A stretch of 20,113 nucleotides of DNA from CAYZJK01 sp964479125 (GCA_964479125.1 CAYZJK010000015.1:1-20113), one strand, 5' to 3'. Positions 5,704 to 13,602 are shown, counted from the first letter of the stretch. Numbers and translations: made by a program. Notes: generated by a model from the sequence alone, not told the origin.

Positions 5704-7206
5704 CTAAGCGGCAGCGTACTGACGTACAATTTCAGCCTGTTCAGGAACAGTTGGATCGAACTTTGCGCTTAGTAGGTTTAGTAGCGACTTAGAGTCATTG
5801 TTTTCGTGTAAGTCCTTAAGATAGTTCATTGCAATAACACGACCATTTAAGTAGGACAGGTCCTTGTTGTAGGTTAGCACCTTGGCGCCAGGGTACTTAT
5901 CTTGCATTGCAGTTGGAGTACCGCGAAACACCCTTAATGCCGCGTTGTAGGTAGCGACTTTTTCTCTCAGTACAGCCTCAGTTGTAACTGCTTCACCTGA
6001 CTTAAGACTCATTAGTAGCCTCCAGCGCCATGAAGTCTCAAAAGCAGATCTAAAGTCGGCTCCGTTATTAACTAAAGCTACGTTGACGTAAGGTGCTAGC
6101 ATCGACGCGTTCCAGCTAGGCTGGTCGGTACCGATTGACTCTTCAAGAGTGGTAGCTAGACCCTCCTCGAATGTTAGGTAGTCAGGACGATCAGTTTCAG
6201 TGTAGAGTCCAGTTCCTAGGACAGGTAGGTCAGATTTAAGGCCGTTGATGGCGCGACCACCGTGGACTAGTAGCTCGTGAGCTACCTTCTTAAGTAGCTG
6301 ATCCTCAGATGTGATTGGGGCACGGTTAGCACCAACCTTAATAGCCATCATAGAAGTTTCCCATGATAGAGAGTTGCTATTAGGGTCAATTACCACATCA
6401 ATTACCGGATTTTCAGGGTCATCAAACTGTTTTAAGACACGCTTAAAAGCATCTGCCATGTTTTCAGTATTAGCCGAGTATTTGTGACCAAATAGAATTG
6501 TCTTCTCGCGCCAAAAATCTTTAACGACTTTAACCTCATCAGGGTGGGCTGCAAGAATAGTCTCGCCGGTCCAGTCTAGAGAAGGGTCATTAAAGTCAGG
6601 TAGAGTAGTTTTAGTATTAGGTCGCTCAAGGCCACGTACGAAAGTGCCGTCCCAGTTAAAGCCATTAGTTAGCTGGTTGTAGATTGGTATAGCTGAAGGG
6701 TGGAAATCTTTAGAGTCAATATCATTCCATATAGTGTTATAAACACCCTCTAAAACATTAGGGTCGATATCCCCATAAAGTGTGTGTCCTAATTCACGAG
6801 TGCTTTCAAGTAAGTCTGAAACGTGGCTTTCACCTAGATTATTATCAATTGCATCGTCTAGCTCAGCTAGCTTTTTAACATATTCCATCTCGTCAGCCCT
6901 AAAGCGTAGAGAGGTTGCAATAATATCAGCCTTTTTAGTGTCAGACTCTAGTTGATTGACGGTTTTAATAGCATCATTAAGGTTAGTAATACCTTGTTCT
7001 AGACGATTAGTTTCTCCGAGATTAGGGTGGTGTAGGTCAGGGTTATTTGCAATTCCACGAATAAAGCTATAGGTTAACTGAAGGCCATTATTTTTCAGTT
7101 CCTCGTATGATTGAAATCCCGCTTCTGGTAAGATCTCCGGTTGAAGTAGCTCAGCCGTAGATTTGGCGTGTAAGTAATGTCCACGCCTGCCACCTGTTAC
7201 TTTCAT
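5704..7206 (-). CDS. DUF1704-type zinc metallopeptidase-like protein
   Basis: This 500-residue soluble protein carries a gluzincin-like site: HELLVH at residues 310-315 (HExxxH) followed by TFEEGLA at 345-351, where one Glu would be the third zinc ligand. The HExxxH plus EGLA pair is the hallmark of DUF1704 (Pfam PF08014), the family that includes the vertebrate tubulin tyrosine carboxypeptidase MATCAP and bacterial proteins of unknown substrate. Residues 1-130 are helical and charged. No signal peptide is seen, so it probably acts in the cytoplasm. The ATG at 7206 lies 15 bases after a TATAAT, giving a leader of only about 8 bases with no ribosome-binding site. It lies 52 bases upstream of the transporter gene, which has its own -10 box. 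The substrate is unknown; peptidase activity is inferred from motif only. Confidence 0.75.
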   Translation of the reverse strand: MKVTGGRRGHYLHAKSTAELLQPEILPEAGFQSYEELKNNGLQLTYSFIRGIANNPDLHHPNLGETNRLEQGITNLNDAIKTVNQLESDTKKADIIATSLRFRADEMEYVKKLAELDDAIDNNLGESHVSDLLESTRELGHTLYGDIDPNVLEGVYNTIWNDIDSKDFHPSAIPIYNQLTNGFNWDGTFVRGLERPNTKTTLPDFNDPSLDWTGETILAAHPDEVKVVKDFWREKTILFGHKYSANTENMADAFKRVLKQFDDPENPVIDVVIDPNSNSLSWETSMMAIKVGANRAPITSEDQLLKKVAHELLVHGGRAINGLKSDLPVLGTGLYTETDRPDYLTFEEGLATTLEESIGTDQPSWNASMLAPYVNVALVNNGADFRSAFETSWRWRLLMSLKSGEAVTTEAVLREKVATYNAALRVFRGTPTAMQDKYPGAKVLTYNKDLSYLNGRVIAMNYLKDLHENNDSKSLLNLLSAKFDPTVPEQAEIVRQYAAA

Positions 7207-7221
7207 ATTAACTAAGTACTA

Positions 7222-7227
7222 ATTATA
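7222..7227 (-). promoter_or_regulatory. -10 box of the DUF1704 gene
   Basis: TATAAT on the minus strand at 7227-7222, 15 bases before the ATG at 7206. This predicts a leader of roughly 8 bases without a Shine-Dalgarno sequence. No consensus -35 is evident. Confidence 0.5.
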
Positions 7228-7431
7228 GCACTTATGCTAATACAATGCAACTAAGTTAGAGCATTTTGACCACTGTTGAATGATGTAATTTTGTATAAAA
7301 TGATGGTGAAATATTAGATAGTAATATTTAGAAAGGTCTCGGCTGAGGAGTAAGGTATAGTTCCTATAAGGGTGCAACAGGTAGAGCTAGGGTAGGAGGT
7401 TTACACTTACTTTTGCCACTTCAATGAATAG

Positions 7432-7459
7432 TTGTAATTTGTATATTTAATTGTATAAT
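7432..7459 (+). promoter_or_regulatory. Candidate promoter of the 7609 gene
   Basis: TTGTAA at 7432-7437 (four of six) and a perfect TATAAT at 7454-7459 are separated by 16 bases. Transcription would begin near 7466, exactly where the paired leader elements start, giving a leader of about 140 bases. Confidence 0.6.
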
Positions 7460-7465
7460 TAGTTT

Positions 7466-7601
7466 GAACCTTAACAGTGGTTCTCCTTAGATATTGACTC
7501 TGTGCTCAGTCTGAAGAGTGGGTATAGAGTCGATCTCTAAGGTTTGAATCTTTAGAGAGTCTGGACGCTCTGTGGTAGTCATAAACCTCACTATGAAAGG
7601 T
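7466..7601 (+). promoter_or_regulatory. Structured leader with mutually exclusive stems
   Basis: GAACC 7466-7470 pairs with GGTTC 7479-7483. CCTTAGA 7485-7491 pairs with TCTAAGG 7536-7542, enclosing GACTCT 7496-7501 with AGAGTC 7526-7531. The same 3' strand can instead form CTCTAAGG 7535-7542 with CTTTAGAG 7550-7557. The two folds share bases and cannot coexist, the arrangement of an attenuator or riboswitch. ACCT 7585-7588 can also pair with AGGT 7598-7601 over the ribosome-binding site. No known riboswitch class is recognised. Confidence 0.45.
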
Positions 7602-7608
7602 CTTAGCG

Positions 7609-8376
7609 ATGAACACTAACAATGCACCCTCGTCACTGCCTAAATGGTACGTCTCGCCTGACAATCAGGTTAGGTGGGTGAAAGAGCTAATCTTCCGACA
7701 TGGTCTGGTTGAGTTTTCAGCCGAGGATATACCTAAGTATCCTCTAGACTATGTTAAAGATGAGTCTAGGCCGACTACTGAAGTTCTTATGTTGGCAATA
7801 TATTTGCCTGATAAGGATGGCGTAGATGGCCTCAGGCGTACCTTCGACTTGTTTGTTAAGGAGTTGAAGTATCGAACGGCTGAAGACCGGTGGAAGTTTG
7901 ACGCTAGAGATTTCGATGGCTCTAATGGTGTCTATCGCTTACGTCCCTATCATAAGGATAAGGTGAAGCACCAGCCGGGTATTCGCTGGGTTGAATACGA
8001 CCCTTTGCGTCACCCTGGTATAGCTATTAACTTCGTGCGCCACAACTACGCTCAGTATGATAGTCAGCGACTAGCAGGAGTGGAGACGATGCAGGTCGCT
8101 TCAATGTTTTCAGGTCTGAGAAGGCGCTGGACTAGTCGGGTTCGAGTCAGCTGGCGTCCGGATGTTTTGCCAGCTCCGTACATTGGTGGGATTGAGGTTG
8201 ATATACTTAATCCAGTCACCGAGACCTTCTCTGACACTTGGGGTTTGCTACCTGCTTTCAGCCGACACGTTAGGCGTATCGGCAGCGTTGATAGCAACCG
8301 TGAGTTGACTTTGGAGATGATGTCTTGCGCTGGCCAAGGATGGCATACTCTGCCGACTGTGCGAGAGATTCTCTGA
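7609..8376 (+). CDS. Orphan protein, 255 aa
   Basis: I do not recognise this family. It is soluble, rich in Arg, Trp and Tyr, with no signal peptide or transmembrane segment. The ATG at 7609 has TGAAAGG at 7594-7600, eight bases upstream. The first 170 residues include a helix (LRRTFDLFVKELKYR) and conserved-looking blocks such as GIRWVEYDPLRHPG. The last 85 residues (RVRVSWRPD, GGIEVDILN, then a helix, LTLEMM, and LPTVREIL) resemble in order of strands and helices the orphans at 15-344 and 1857-2252, so a shared C-terminal domain is possible but weaker than for that pair. It has its own promoter, a structured leader and a strong terminator, so it is a single-gene unit. Function unknown. Confidence 0.75.
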   Translation: MNTNNAPSSLPKWYVSPDNQVRWVKELIFRHGLVEFSAEDIPKYPLDYVKDESRPTTEVLMLAIYLPDKDGVDGLRRTFDLFVKELKYRTAEDRWKFDARDFDGSNGVYRLRPYHKDKVKHQPGIRWVEYDPLRHPGIAINFVRHNYAQYDSQRLAGVETMQVASMFSGLRRRWTSRVRVSWRPDVLPAPYIGGIEVDILNPVTETFSDTWGLLPAFSRHVRRIGSVDSNRELTLEMMSCAGQGWHTLPTVREIL

Positions 8377-8429
8377 CGATTCAAGGAAAGGAGACTTTAT
8401 TATCTCGTAAGATTTTAAAGCTCTGTTAG

Positions 8430-8457
8430 CCCGCCGGCTTTGTTCGGCGGGTTTTTT
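8430..8457 (+). terminator. Rho-independent terminator of the 7609 gene
   Basis: CCCGCCG at 8430-8436 pairs perfectly with CGGCGGG at 8445-8451 over an 8-base loop, followed by TTTTTT at 8452-8457. This is the strongest terminator in the window. Confidence 0.93.
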
Positions 8458-8464
8458 AATTTAA

Positions 8465-8488
8465 AGGACACCTTTTGAGGGGTGTCCT
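8465..8488 (-). terminator. Terminator-like hairpin of the 8502 gene
   Basis: AGGACACC at 8465-8472 and GGTGTCCT at 8481-8488 form a perfect 8-bp stem with an 8-base loop, 14 bases past the stop of the minus-strand gene. The following minus-strand bases are TTTAAATT, a weak U-run. Confidence 0.7.
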
Positions 8489-8501
8489 AGTATCCTTCCT
8501 G

Positions 8502-9275
8502 TTAGAGTAGGCGGCACATAGCTGCGGCCTTGAGGGCGCGTGCAACCATTACGGCATGCAAGCCATCCTTGAGCGTTAGGTCATGGTTTTCAAAGAAAAC
8601 TGATCGACCCCACAGCTCAACTACGCCAGCACTGTCATCTTTGCAGTTAACCTGCCAGATAGCAGCGCGACCACTATAGTCAAACCAGTACTCAGGCAGA
8701 CCGAAGTGGACAAGATTGTCAGTAAAAAGACTGATAACCATCTGCTCGATAGTCTTGTCGCTGAGAACGGGAGTGCCTGGTCTCTTGGCTTGGGCAATGT
8801 TAATCTCTCGGATTACCTCCTTCACTATGTCGAAGCACAGGTATTCTTTTTTGACACAGTCATAGTCGAGTATTAACGGGTCGGGCGGCGAGCCGGAGTT
8901 ACTGTCGATCCTATCAAGGATAGCGAAGGTTCCAGCTGTTTCAATCGCCCTAGCCCATTCGATGGCGAGTTCTGGTGAACCGAAAGACATCTGATTTTTA
9001 TTGATGTTGACGGTGTGATCCAGATTAACTGAGACTGATCCAACTTTGCGACCATCTTCAGTTACACGCCAGGTCGGATCATCCCACTGATTATCTCGAT
9101 CAGGCGAGAGGGGCAGTTTGGTGAGAAGGTTTTTATCATCGAGAGCTTGAACAATCTGCTCAATTTCGCTGCTCATCAGTCTAAGCTGACGACCTCTAAC
9201 GTTAACTGCGTACTGACGGTTGACTTCGCATAACCGCCTTAAAGCTAAGTTGTAGATTTTGTCTTGTGTTAACAT
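8502..9275 (-). CDS. Orphan protein, 257 aa
   Basis: This is a soluble protein of unknown function. A longer frame begins at 9305, but the ATG at 9275 is preferred: AGGAG lies five bases upstream of it, and the ten extra residues (MPVPPSLGAV) look like leader sequence. The N-terminal 60 residues (KIYNLALRRLCEVNRQ, LMSSEIEQIVQALDDKNLL) resemble a small helical domain. The middle has strand-rich stretches (VGSVSVNLDHTVNINK) and the C-terminus is a helix rich in Ala (HAVMVARALKAAAM). No catalytic motif, signal peptide or membrane segment is seen. It has its own promoter (9328-9356) and terminator (8465-8488), convergent with the 7609 gene. Confidence 0.75.
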   Translation of the reverse strand: MLTQDKIYNLALRRLCEVNRQYAVNVRGRQLRLMSSEIEQIVQALDDKNLLTKLPLSPDRDNQWDDPTWRVTEDGRKVGSVSVNLDHTVNINKNQMSFGSPELAIEWARAIETAGTFAILDRIDSNSGSPPDPLILDYDCVKKEYLCFDIVKEVIREINIAQAKRPGTPVLSDKTIEQMVISLFTDNLVHFGLPEYWFDYSGRAAIWQVNCKDDSAGVVELWGRSVFFENHDLTLKDGLHAVMVARALKAAAMCRLL

Positions 9276-9327
9276 GACAGCTCCTAAACTGGGAGGTACG
9301 GGCATAAGTTTGACATGCTTGCGCTAC

Positions 9328-9356
9328 ACTATATGAAATATTTGTCTTTAAAGCAA
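9328..9356 (-). promoter_or_regulatory. Candidate promoter of the 8502-9275 gene
   Basis: On the minus strand, TTGCTT (9356-9351) and TATAGT (9333-9328, five of six) are exactly 17 bases apart. They lie about 52 bases upstream of the chosen ATG, which supports the start at 9275. Confidence 0.55.
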
Positions 9357-9420
9357 TAAGATTGTTTAGTTGGTTGTAACTGGGGTGAAATTAAAATAAT
9401 TGAAGGTCTCATGCCTCTTA

Positions 9421-9429
9421 TGCTATTAT
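9421..9429 (+). promoter_or_regulatory. Extended -10 promoter of the 9466 operon
   Basis: TGCTATTAT at 9421-9429 is an extended -10 (TGn plus TATTAT), 36 bases before the ATG at 9466. There is no good -35, as is common for extended -10 promoters. AAGGGGA at 9451-9457 is the ribosome-binding site. Confidence 0.45.
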
Positions 9430-9465
9430 GAGGTGAATATATATGGGTGAAAGGGGACTATAGGC

Positions 9466-10083
9466 ATGCTAGACGGTGGTCCAGCGCGTATACCTAAGGG
9501 TAATGACAGGCGATCTGCTTACCGACGTGAGTCGGCTTATTCTTCGAGTGAGGATAACTTTGAAACTAGGCAAGAATCAAGGCCTACACCCTCACCAACT
9601 CCGGTAGAGCCACGCTCGACACAATCATACAGTAGCGATGGTAAGAACGGTTTTCCTAAGTGGCTCGCTGTCGCAATTGTGGCAGTGCTAACGCTAGCTC
9701 TATTAATTGCGGGTGTGATGTTCGCTCTATCAAGTGCTAAGAATTCTAAGACTGGTATTGATGAGTCAAAGCATCAGGCAGTCTTCTTCTCAACCGGACA
9801 GGTTTACTTTGGCAAGCTAGAAGTAGTGAACGATAAATACATGCGTCTAACTGATGTATTCTACATTCAGTCTAACCCAGGCGATGATGAGTCAACCGCT
9901 GAAGCTCCAGAAACTGAAAGTGCTAACTCTGGTAGTATGCAGTTAGTTAAACTAGGTGAAGAAGTACACGCTCCAGAAGATGAAATTATGATTAATCGTG
10001 AGCATGTTCTGTTCTATGAAAATATTCGCCCAGAGGGTCGAGTATCTCAACTAATCAAAGACTATAAGTCTGGTAGCAATTAG
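9466..10083 (+). CDS. Single-pass membrane protein with extracytoplasmic domain
   Basis: This 205-residue protein of unrecognised family has a clear topology. Residues 1-62 are cytoplasmic, Arg- and Ser-rich then Pro-rich (RPTPSPTPVEPR). Residues about 66-88 are one membrane helix (WLAVAIVAVLTLALLIAGVM). Residues 95-205 are an extracytoplasmic domain containing HQAVFFSTGQVYFGKLEVV, an acidic insertion (DDESTAEAPETES) and ENIRPEGRVSQLI. The short GQVYFGKL...YMRLTDVFYIQ block looks like a small beta barrel or roll. The ATG has AAGGGGA eight bases upstream. It is co-transcribed with the next gene, 22 bases downstream, also a single-pass membrane protein, so the pair may form one surface complex. 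Confidence 0.8.
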   Translation: MLDGGPARIPKGNDRRSAYRRESAYSSSEDNFETRQESRPTPSPTPVEPRSTQSYSSDGKNGFPKWLAVAIVAVLTLALLIAGVMFALSSAKNSKTGIDESKHQAVFFSTGQVYFGKLEVVNDKYMRLTDVFYIQSNPGDDESTAEAPETESANSGSMQLVKLGEEVHAPEDEIMINREHVLFYENIRPEGRVSQLIKDYKSGSN

Positions 10084-10105
10084 GCCTAACTAAGAGGGAA
10101 TAGGT

Positions 10106-10657
10106 GTGGTGAATAAATCTAATCCACCCGTAGAATCTAGTAGTGAAAATGATATAGCTGAAGGTTCAGCCATTCATTTCATTAATAGTCGTATTATCTT
10201 GCTGGTAGTAGCTGGTGTGGGGCTAGTGATTTTAGTGGTCGGTATAGTGCTCTATGTCATTATGTCGCAGCCACTTGTACCAGCATCAAAAGCGCAGGAA
10301 GTACCATTTAGTGTCTACTCACCTAAGAGTAGCCCTGAAGGGTATAGCTTTGTTGAGGAGAGGGTTAATTATAGTAACTCTACCTTCTCCTATATTTTCG
10401 AAGAGGAAGATGGTGAGAGTGAGTTAACCGTCACCATACAACCTAAGCCAGATACATTTGACATGTCGGCTATGAGTGAGGGCGGATCGATTAATAGTAC
10501 GTCGACTAAAAATGGAGCCCTCTATAACTTATCAGCCAGCGGCAATAGTCAGTATCTACTAGATACCGGTGAGTCATTGGTATTCTTTAGGGCTAATAAA
10601 AACCTAGATAGCGCAACGATGAACAGTCTAGCTGATAGCCTGATTAAGATTAATTAA
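10106..10657 (+). CDS. Single-pass membrane protein, second gene of the pair
   Basis: This is a 183-residue protein starting at GTG 10106 or the adjacent in-frame GTG at 10109, with GAGGG at 10094-10098. Residues 1-30 are a polar cytoplasmic tail, about 31-53 one membrane helix (IILLVVAGVGLVILVVGIVL), and the rest is extracytoplasmic and Ser/Asn-rich. The outer domain has paired strands (FSYIFEEEDGESELTVTIQP, ALYNLSASGNSQYLLDTGES, LVFFRANKN) and ends in a helix (MNSLADSLIKI), a layout seen in small DUF4367-like envelope domains, though I cannot assign it firmly. It follows the 9466 gene by 22 bases and precedes a clear terminator. Function unknown. Confidence 0.8.
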   Translation: MVNKSNPPVESSSENDIAEGSAIHFINSRIILLVVAGVGLVILVVGIVLYVIMSQPLVPASKAQEVPFSVYSPKSSPEGYSFVEERVNYSNSTFSYIFEEEDGESELTVTIQPKPDTFDMSAMSEGGSINSTSTKNGALYNLSASGNSQYLLDTGESLVFFRANKNLDSATMNSLADSLIKIN

Positions 10658-10680
10658 CCCAACCAAGCTGATATCAATAA

Positions 10681-10706
10681 ACACCACCTGGATAAGGTGG
10701 TGTTTT
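10681..10706 (+). terminator. Rho-independent terminator of the 9466-10657 operon
   Basis: ACACCACC at 10681-10688 pairs perfectly with GGTGGTGT at 10696-10703 over a 7-base loop and runs into TTTT at 10703-10706. The A-rich 5' flank could also help terminate minus-strand transcription from the 10768-13488 gene. Confidence 0.88.
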
Positions 10707-10751
10707 AGTTATCTAATCAGACATTGCTAATCCAGTGAGCTAGTTAGAGCT

Positions 10752-10781
10752 AGATTGTTCAGTTATACTACTGAACAATCT
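10752..10781 (-). other. 12-bp hairpin spanning a stop codon
   Basis: AGATTGTTCAGT at 10752-10763 is the exact complement of ACTGAACAATCT at 10770-10781, with a 6-base loop. It contains the final codons (I-V-Q) and TAG stop of the minus-strand surface-protein gene. No U-run follows, so it is probably an mRNA 3'-end stabiliser and not a full terminator. Confidence 0.6.
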
Positions 10782-13488
10782 GCAGTAGTCCGAATGAACC
10801 TTCTTTAAGGGTGGTAATTTCCTCATTCTTCTCAGACTTCATGCGTAGCTTGAGTTCGCCACCCTCTTCACCAGTTTCAATGTAGCCTTCCATGGTTGAG
10901 GTAAAGTTGGTGCCACGATCAGCTGAGCCAGTAGTTGTTGGTCCAGCGTCGCCCATGCCACAGTATGAGCCCCAGTGACCAGCGTTAGCGGCCTCAACAG
11001 TAGATGAAGTATTTACACACCAGTTGCTAGTTAGGATGTTGTTAGGGGTGGTGATACCAAAGCCAACGCCAGTAGTAGCTAGTTCTGACTCATGAATTAG
11101 TACGTACTTGTAGTAGTACTTAGTGTTAGCAACCAGAGTAAAGCCTAGGTCTCCGACGTCGATTGGCTCATCACTTTCACTGATGGTATCAGCCTTAGCA
11201 GTTACTGAAACTGGTAGAGGAGTAATACAGTCCTTCCATACTCCTGCTTCAAAGCAGCGGAAGTTGCCCCTGTCGGCGTTGTAGTACATAGCGCCGTTAG
11301 TTCCTACTGGATCACCTTCAGTAGTCTTGGTGTCTAATGCTAGTAGAGTAGCATTCTCATTAGCGCTGCCGATCTGAACTACGCTATTAGCTGTATCAAC
11401 AGTTAGCTGGTTAACACCCTGAGAGTTTTGCACCTGAAGAGCCTGCTCTGAGTCTTCAGCTGTCCTAATGGCTACCTCAGCACCATACTGGGCGCCACCA
11501 GTTAGCCATAGGCTACCTTCTTGAGCTGCTTCGCTGTGTAGTCCAACAAAGCCACAGTTAGGGCTTTCTTGTAGACAAATGACACCATCCTCATCAGGTA
11601 GAGAGTAGGTTCGATCAGCTGTTAGGTTGGAGGTATTTAGACTACCGGTGAAGCCACCCTGGGAAGCTAGGCCGAGTGAACCAGCGGTTGATCGTGCGCC
11701 AAGGGTTCGATAAGTAGCTACAATAGCGGTCCAGTCTAGTTCAGTGTCAGTGTTTACGGTTGAGCTCTCTACTCGAGCCTTGTTTGAGTAGCGCCACTGA
11801 ACAAAGTTACCGTGATTGTCGCTATTACCATTAGTCCACTGCTGTGGTGATGAAGAGAATGGATCGCTTGAGACGATGGTTGGCTTGTTTGGTCCATTAT
11901 ATCCAAAACCAGAAAATACTAGCTGATGATCATCACTGGTAGGGCTAGCTGTTGAGGCGCTCATTGATGAGCTACGTCCTGAGTTGGTGGCAGTTTGGTC
12001 GAGTCGGCTCGATATAACAATATTGTCGAACTGCTCTATGTTCCAAGCCCACCTATCTGCTATACCGTCGATGGTAAAGGTGATGGTATCCCCGGCATTT
12101 AGTGGGGTAGAGATGCGACTAGAGAATATGTAGTGGCTAACCTCCGTGCCGTTTGAGGTGGTGGCATCAATCGTGTATTGGTTGCCCTTGTTGTCGGTGA
12201 TAGTTAGGTTTGAGTTCTCGTTATATGTAGTTGAGAGTGATCCAATAATAGTGTGTCCAGTTGGTACGTCCTTGTTAACGATTGAAGTTTGTTCACCAAC
12301 TGCGATGTTCTCGCCGTAGCTACCACTTGAAACTCGGTCGATGTAGCCCACACCACCGGTGCCACTACCTAGAGTTAAAATGTTACCACCGTCAGTTGAG
12401 ACATTAAGGATAGAAGAATTAGCGCTGTTTTGAATCTGGAAGGCTGAGTTGCTATCTTTGCCGCTAGCAATTTTTAGGTCGCCCTTAACATTAGTGTCCT
12501 TATTTAAGTTAATCTCAGTGGTGTTCTCGCCACCCACTTCTAGAGAAGTTTCTTCAGTTGTATCGATTGAATCTACCTTTAGTTCGCCGTTAATAGTAGT
12601 GATTGACTCGTCGTTACCAATTTCAATTTCATCAGCATTTTCAGTTCCGATAGCAATCTTACCGCCAGTGCCGCTACCAGCATCAATTACTACGTCACCA
12701 CCCTTGCCGGCTACGCCACCAGCGTCACCACCTTGGAGTACAAGATTACCACCAGCGTTGTCGCCATCAGCAGCGCCGTCACCAGCCGATAGGGTTAGGT
12801 TTTGTCCTAACCCCGCTTCAGCCTGACCCATAGCAATAGTCTGATCGGTCTTACCGCCTAGGGTGATGCTTCCACTCTGGGAAAGCTTAAAGACATCATC
12901 ACCATTAGACTGAAGGTGTATTAAGTCACCAGTGCCGGTTTTGTTAACAGCGATGCTGGCTTGGTTGGTTGAATCGTTTTGCATGCCTTGGCCTAATTGA
13001 AGGATTTCTTCGAGAGTCTTACCGCCTAGGCGATTAGCGTTCATAGCGTACGGTACGGCTGACAGCTGGATACGAGGGTTCATCTCACCATCCCAGCTAA
13101 TAGCGCTAGTGTCAGCCGCCTGCTCCATACCACCAATGTTCATCGTTAGCCACAAGCTATCGTTCCAGTTGACGTCATTAAAAGCCTGGATAGAGCCAAG
13201 TTTAACAGTGAAGTGGCCATTAACGACTCGAACTCGGTTGTCACCCTCAGGTTCTGTTCCGTTGTTGTCATGATAAACCTCACTCCAGATAGGCTCTCCT
13301 TCTGAAGCTTGGTTATAAAGTTTGAATTCGATGTTGTAGTAGCCATCGTCGACTACTGATCCGCTAGAGTTCTTAAGGCGGGCTGAGAAGTTAATTACTT
13401 CGTTAGATGGGGCAGCCTGAGCGGGTGCACTAAAGAATAGCATTGTAGAAAATACAATACATAGCAATACTATGCATAAATTACGCAT
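10768..13488 (-). CDS. Large secreted tail-fibre-like surface protein
   Basis: This is a 906-residue exported protein. The ATG at 13488 is chosen because GAGGAG lies four bases upstream and a signal peptide follows at once (hydrophobic VLLCIVFSTMLFFSA, then AQA cleavage near residue 25); the frame extends 51 codons further but without signal logic. Residues about 30-157 form a beta domain ending MNPRIQLSAVPYAMNANRLG. About 215-270 is very Gly-rich (NLVLQGGDAGG, GGDVVIDAGSG). The centre is strand-rich. Near 744-755 is the FRCFEAGVWKDC motif common in phage-tail-like and CPR surface proteins, and the last 150 residues form a separate domain with paired cysteines. It is probably cell-surface attached or released, possibly an adhesin. 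It is divergent from the F1-like operon. Confidence 0.85.
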   Translation of the reverse strand: MRNLCIVLLCIVFSTMLFFSAPAQAAPSNEVINFSARLKNSSGSVVDDGYYNIEFKLYNQASEGEPIWSEVYHDNNGTEPEGDNRVRVVNGHFTVKLGSIQAFNDVNWNDSLWLTMNIGGMEQAADTSAISWDGEMNPRIQLSAVPYAMNANRLGGKTLEEILQLGQGMQNDSTNQASIAVNKTGTGDLIHLQSNGDDVFKLSQSGSITLGGKTDQTIAMGQAEAGLGQNLTLSAGDGAADGDNAGGNLVLQGGDAGGVAGKGGDVVIDAGSGTGGKIAIGTENADEIEIGNDESITTINGELKVDSIDTTEETSLEVGGENTTEINLNKDTNVKGDLKIASGKDSNSAFQIQNSANSSILNVSTDGGNILTLGSGTGGVGYIDRVSSGSYGENIAVGEQTSIVNKDVPTGHTIIGSLSTTYNENSNLTITDNKGNQYTIDATTSNGTEVSHYIFSSRISTPLNAGDTITFTIDGIADRWAWNIEQFDNIVISSRLDQTATNSGRSSSMSASTASPTSDDHQLVFSGFGYNGPNKPTIVSSDPFSSSPQQWTNGNSDNHGNFVQWRYSNKARVESSTVNTDTELDWTAIVATYRTLGARSTAGSLGLASQGGFTGSLNTSNLTADRTYSLPDEDGVICLQESPNCGFVGLHSEAAQEGSLWLTGGAQYGAEVAIRTAEDSEQALQVQNSQGVNQLTVDTANSVVQIGSANENATLLALDTKTTEGDPVGTNGAMYYNADRGNFRCFEAGVWKDCITPLPVSVTAKADTISESDEPIDVGDLGFTLVANTKYYYKYVLIHESELATTGVGFGITTPNNILTSNWCVNTSSTVEAANAGHWGSYCGMGDAGPTTTGSADRGTNFTSTMEGYIETGEEGGELKLRMKSEKNEEITTLKEGSFGLLQIVQ

Positions 13489-13519
13489 AGAACTCCTCGA
13501 TATTCTAATAGTGGATAAT

Positions 13520-13602
13520 GAACACCACACTGACATTTTTGTAATTTTTACCCCTGTTCGGGAAACTAAAGTATTTGTTTCACTCTCGATGTGTGGTGGT
13601 TC
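13520..13602. repeat. Spaced inverted repeat between divergent genes
   Basis: GAACACCACAC at 13520-13530 and GTGTGGTGGTTC at 13591-13602 are inverted copies differing by one inserted base, 60 bases apart. They lie in the 237-base region between the secreted-protein gene and the F1-like operon. A shared operator is possible; chance cannot be excluded. Confidence 0.35.

Larger units (their letters stand above)
7207..7608. other. Gene-free stretch with leader and possible small RNA
   Basis: I see no supported protein gene. The left part is AT-rich with a TATAAA at 7294-7299 and an 8-bp hairpin (AAATATTA 7309-7316 with TAATATTT 7322-7329). The next 80 bases (7330-7410) are more GC-rich, contain a short hairpin (TATAG 7356-7360 with CTATA 7364-7368), and could be an uncharacterised RNA, though I match it to no known family. 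The right part (7432-7608) is the promoter and structured leader of the 7609 gene, listed separately. Confidence 0.45.

Noticed and set aside
7340..7352. Second hammerhead core at CTGAGGAG
   Set aside because: The core needs CTGATGA; here T7 and G8 context is wrong, and no GAAA with pairing stems follows.
8384..8410. AAGGAAAGGAG as ribosome-binding site of a small gene after 8376
   Set aside because: No ATG, GTG or TTG follows at useful distance; a stop appears almost at once, then the terminator.
12449..12826. Plus-strand frame of 125 codons
   Set aside because: It is antisense to the Gly-rich part of the surface protein; the Pro/Ser-rich translation is the usual shadow of Gly/Ala-rich codons.
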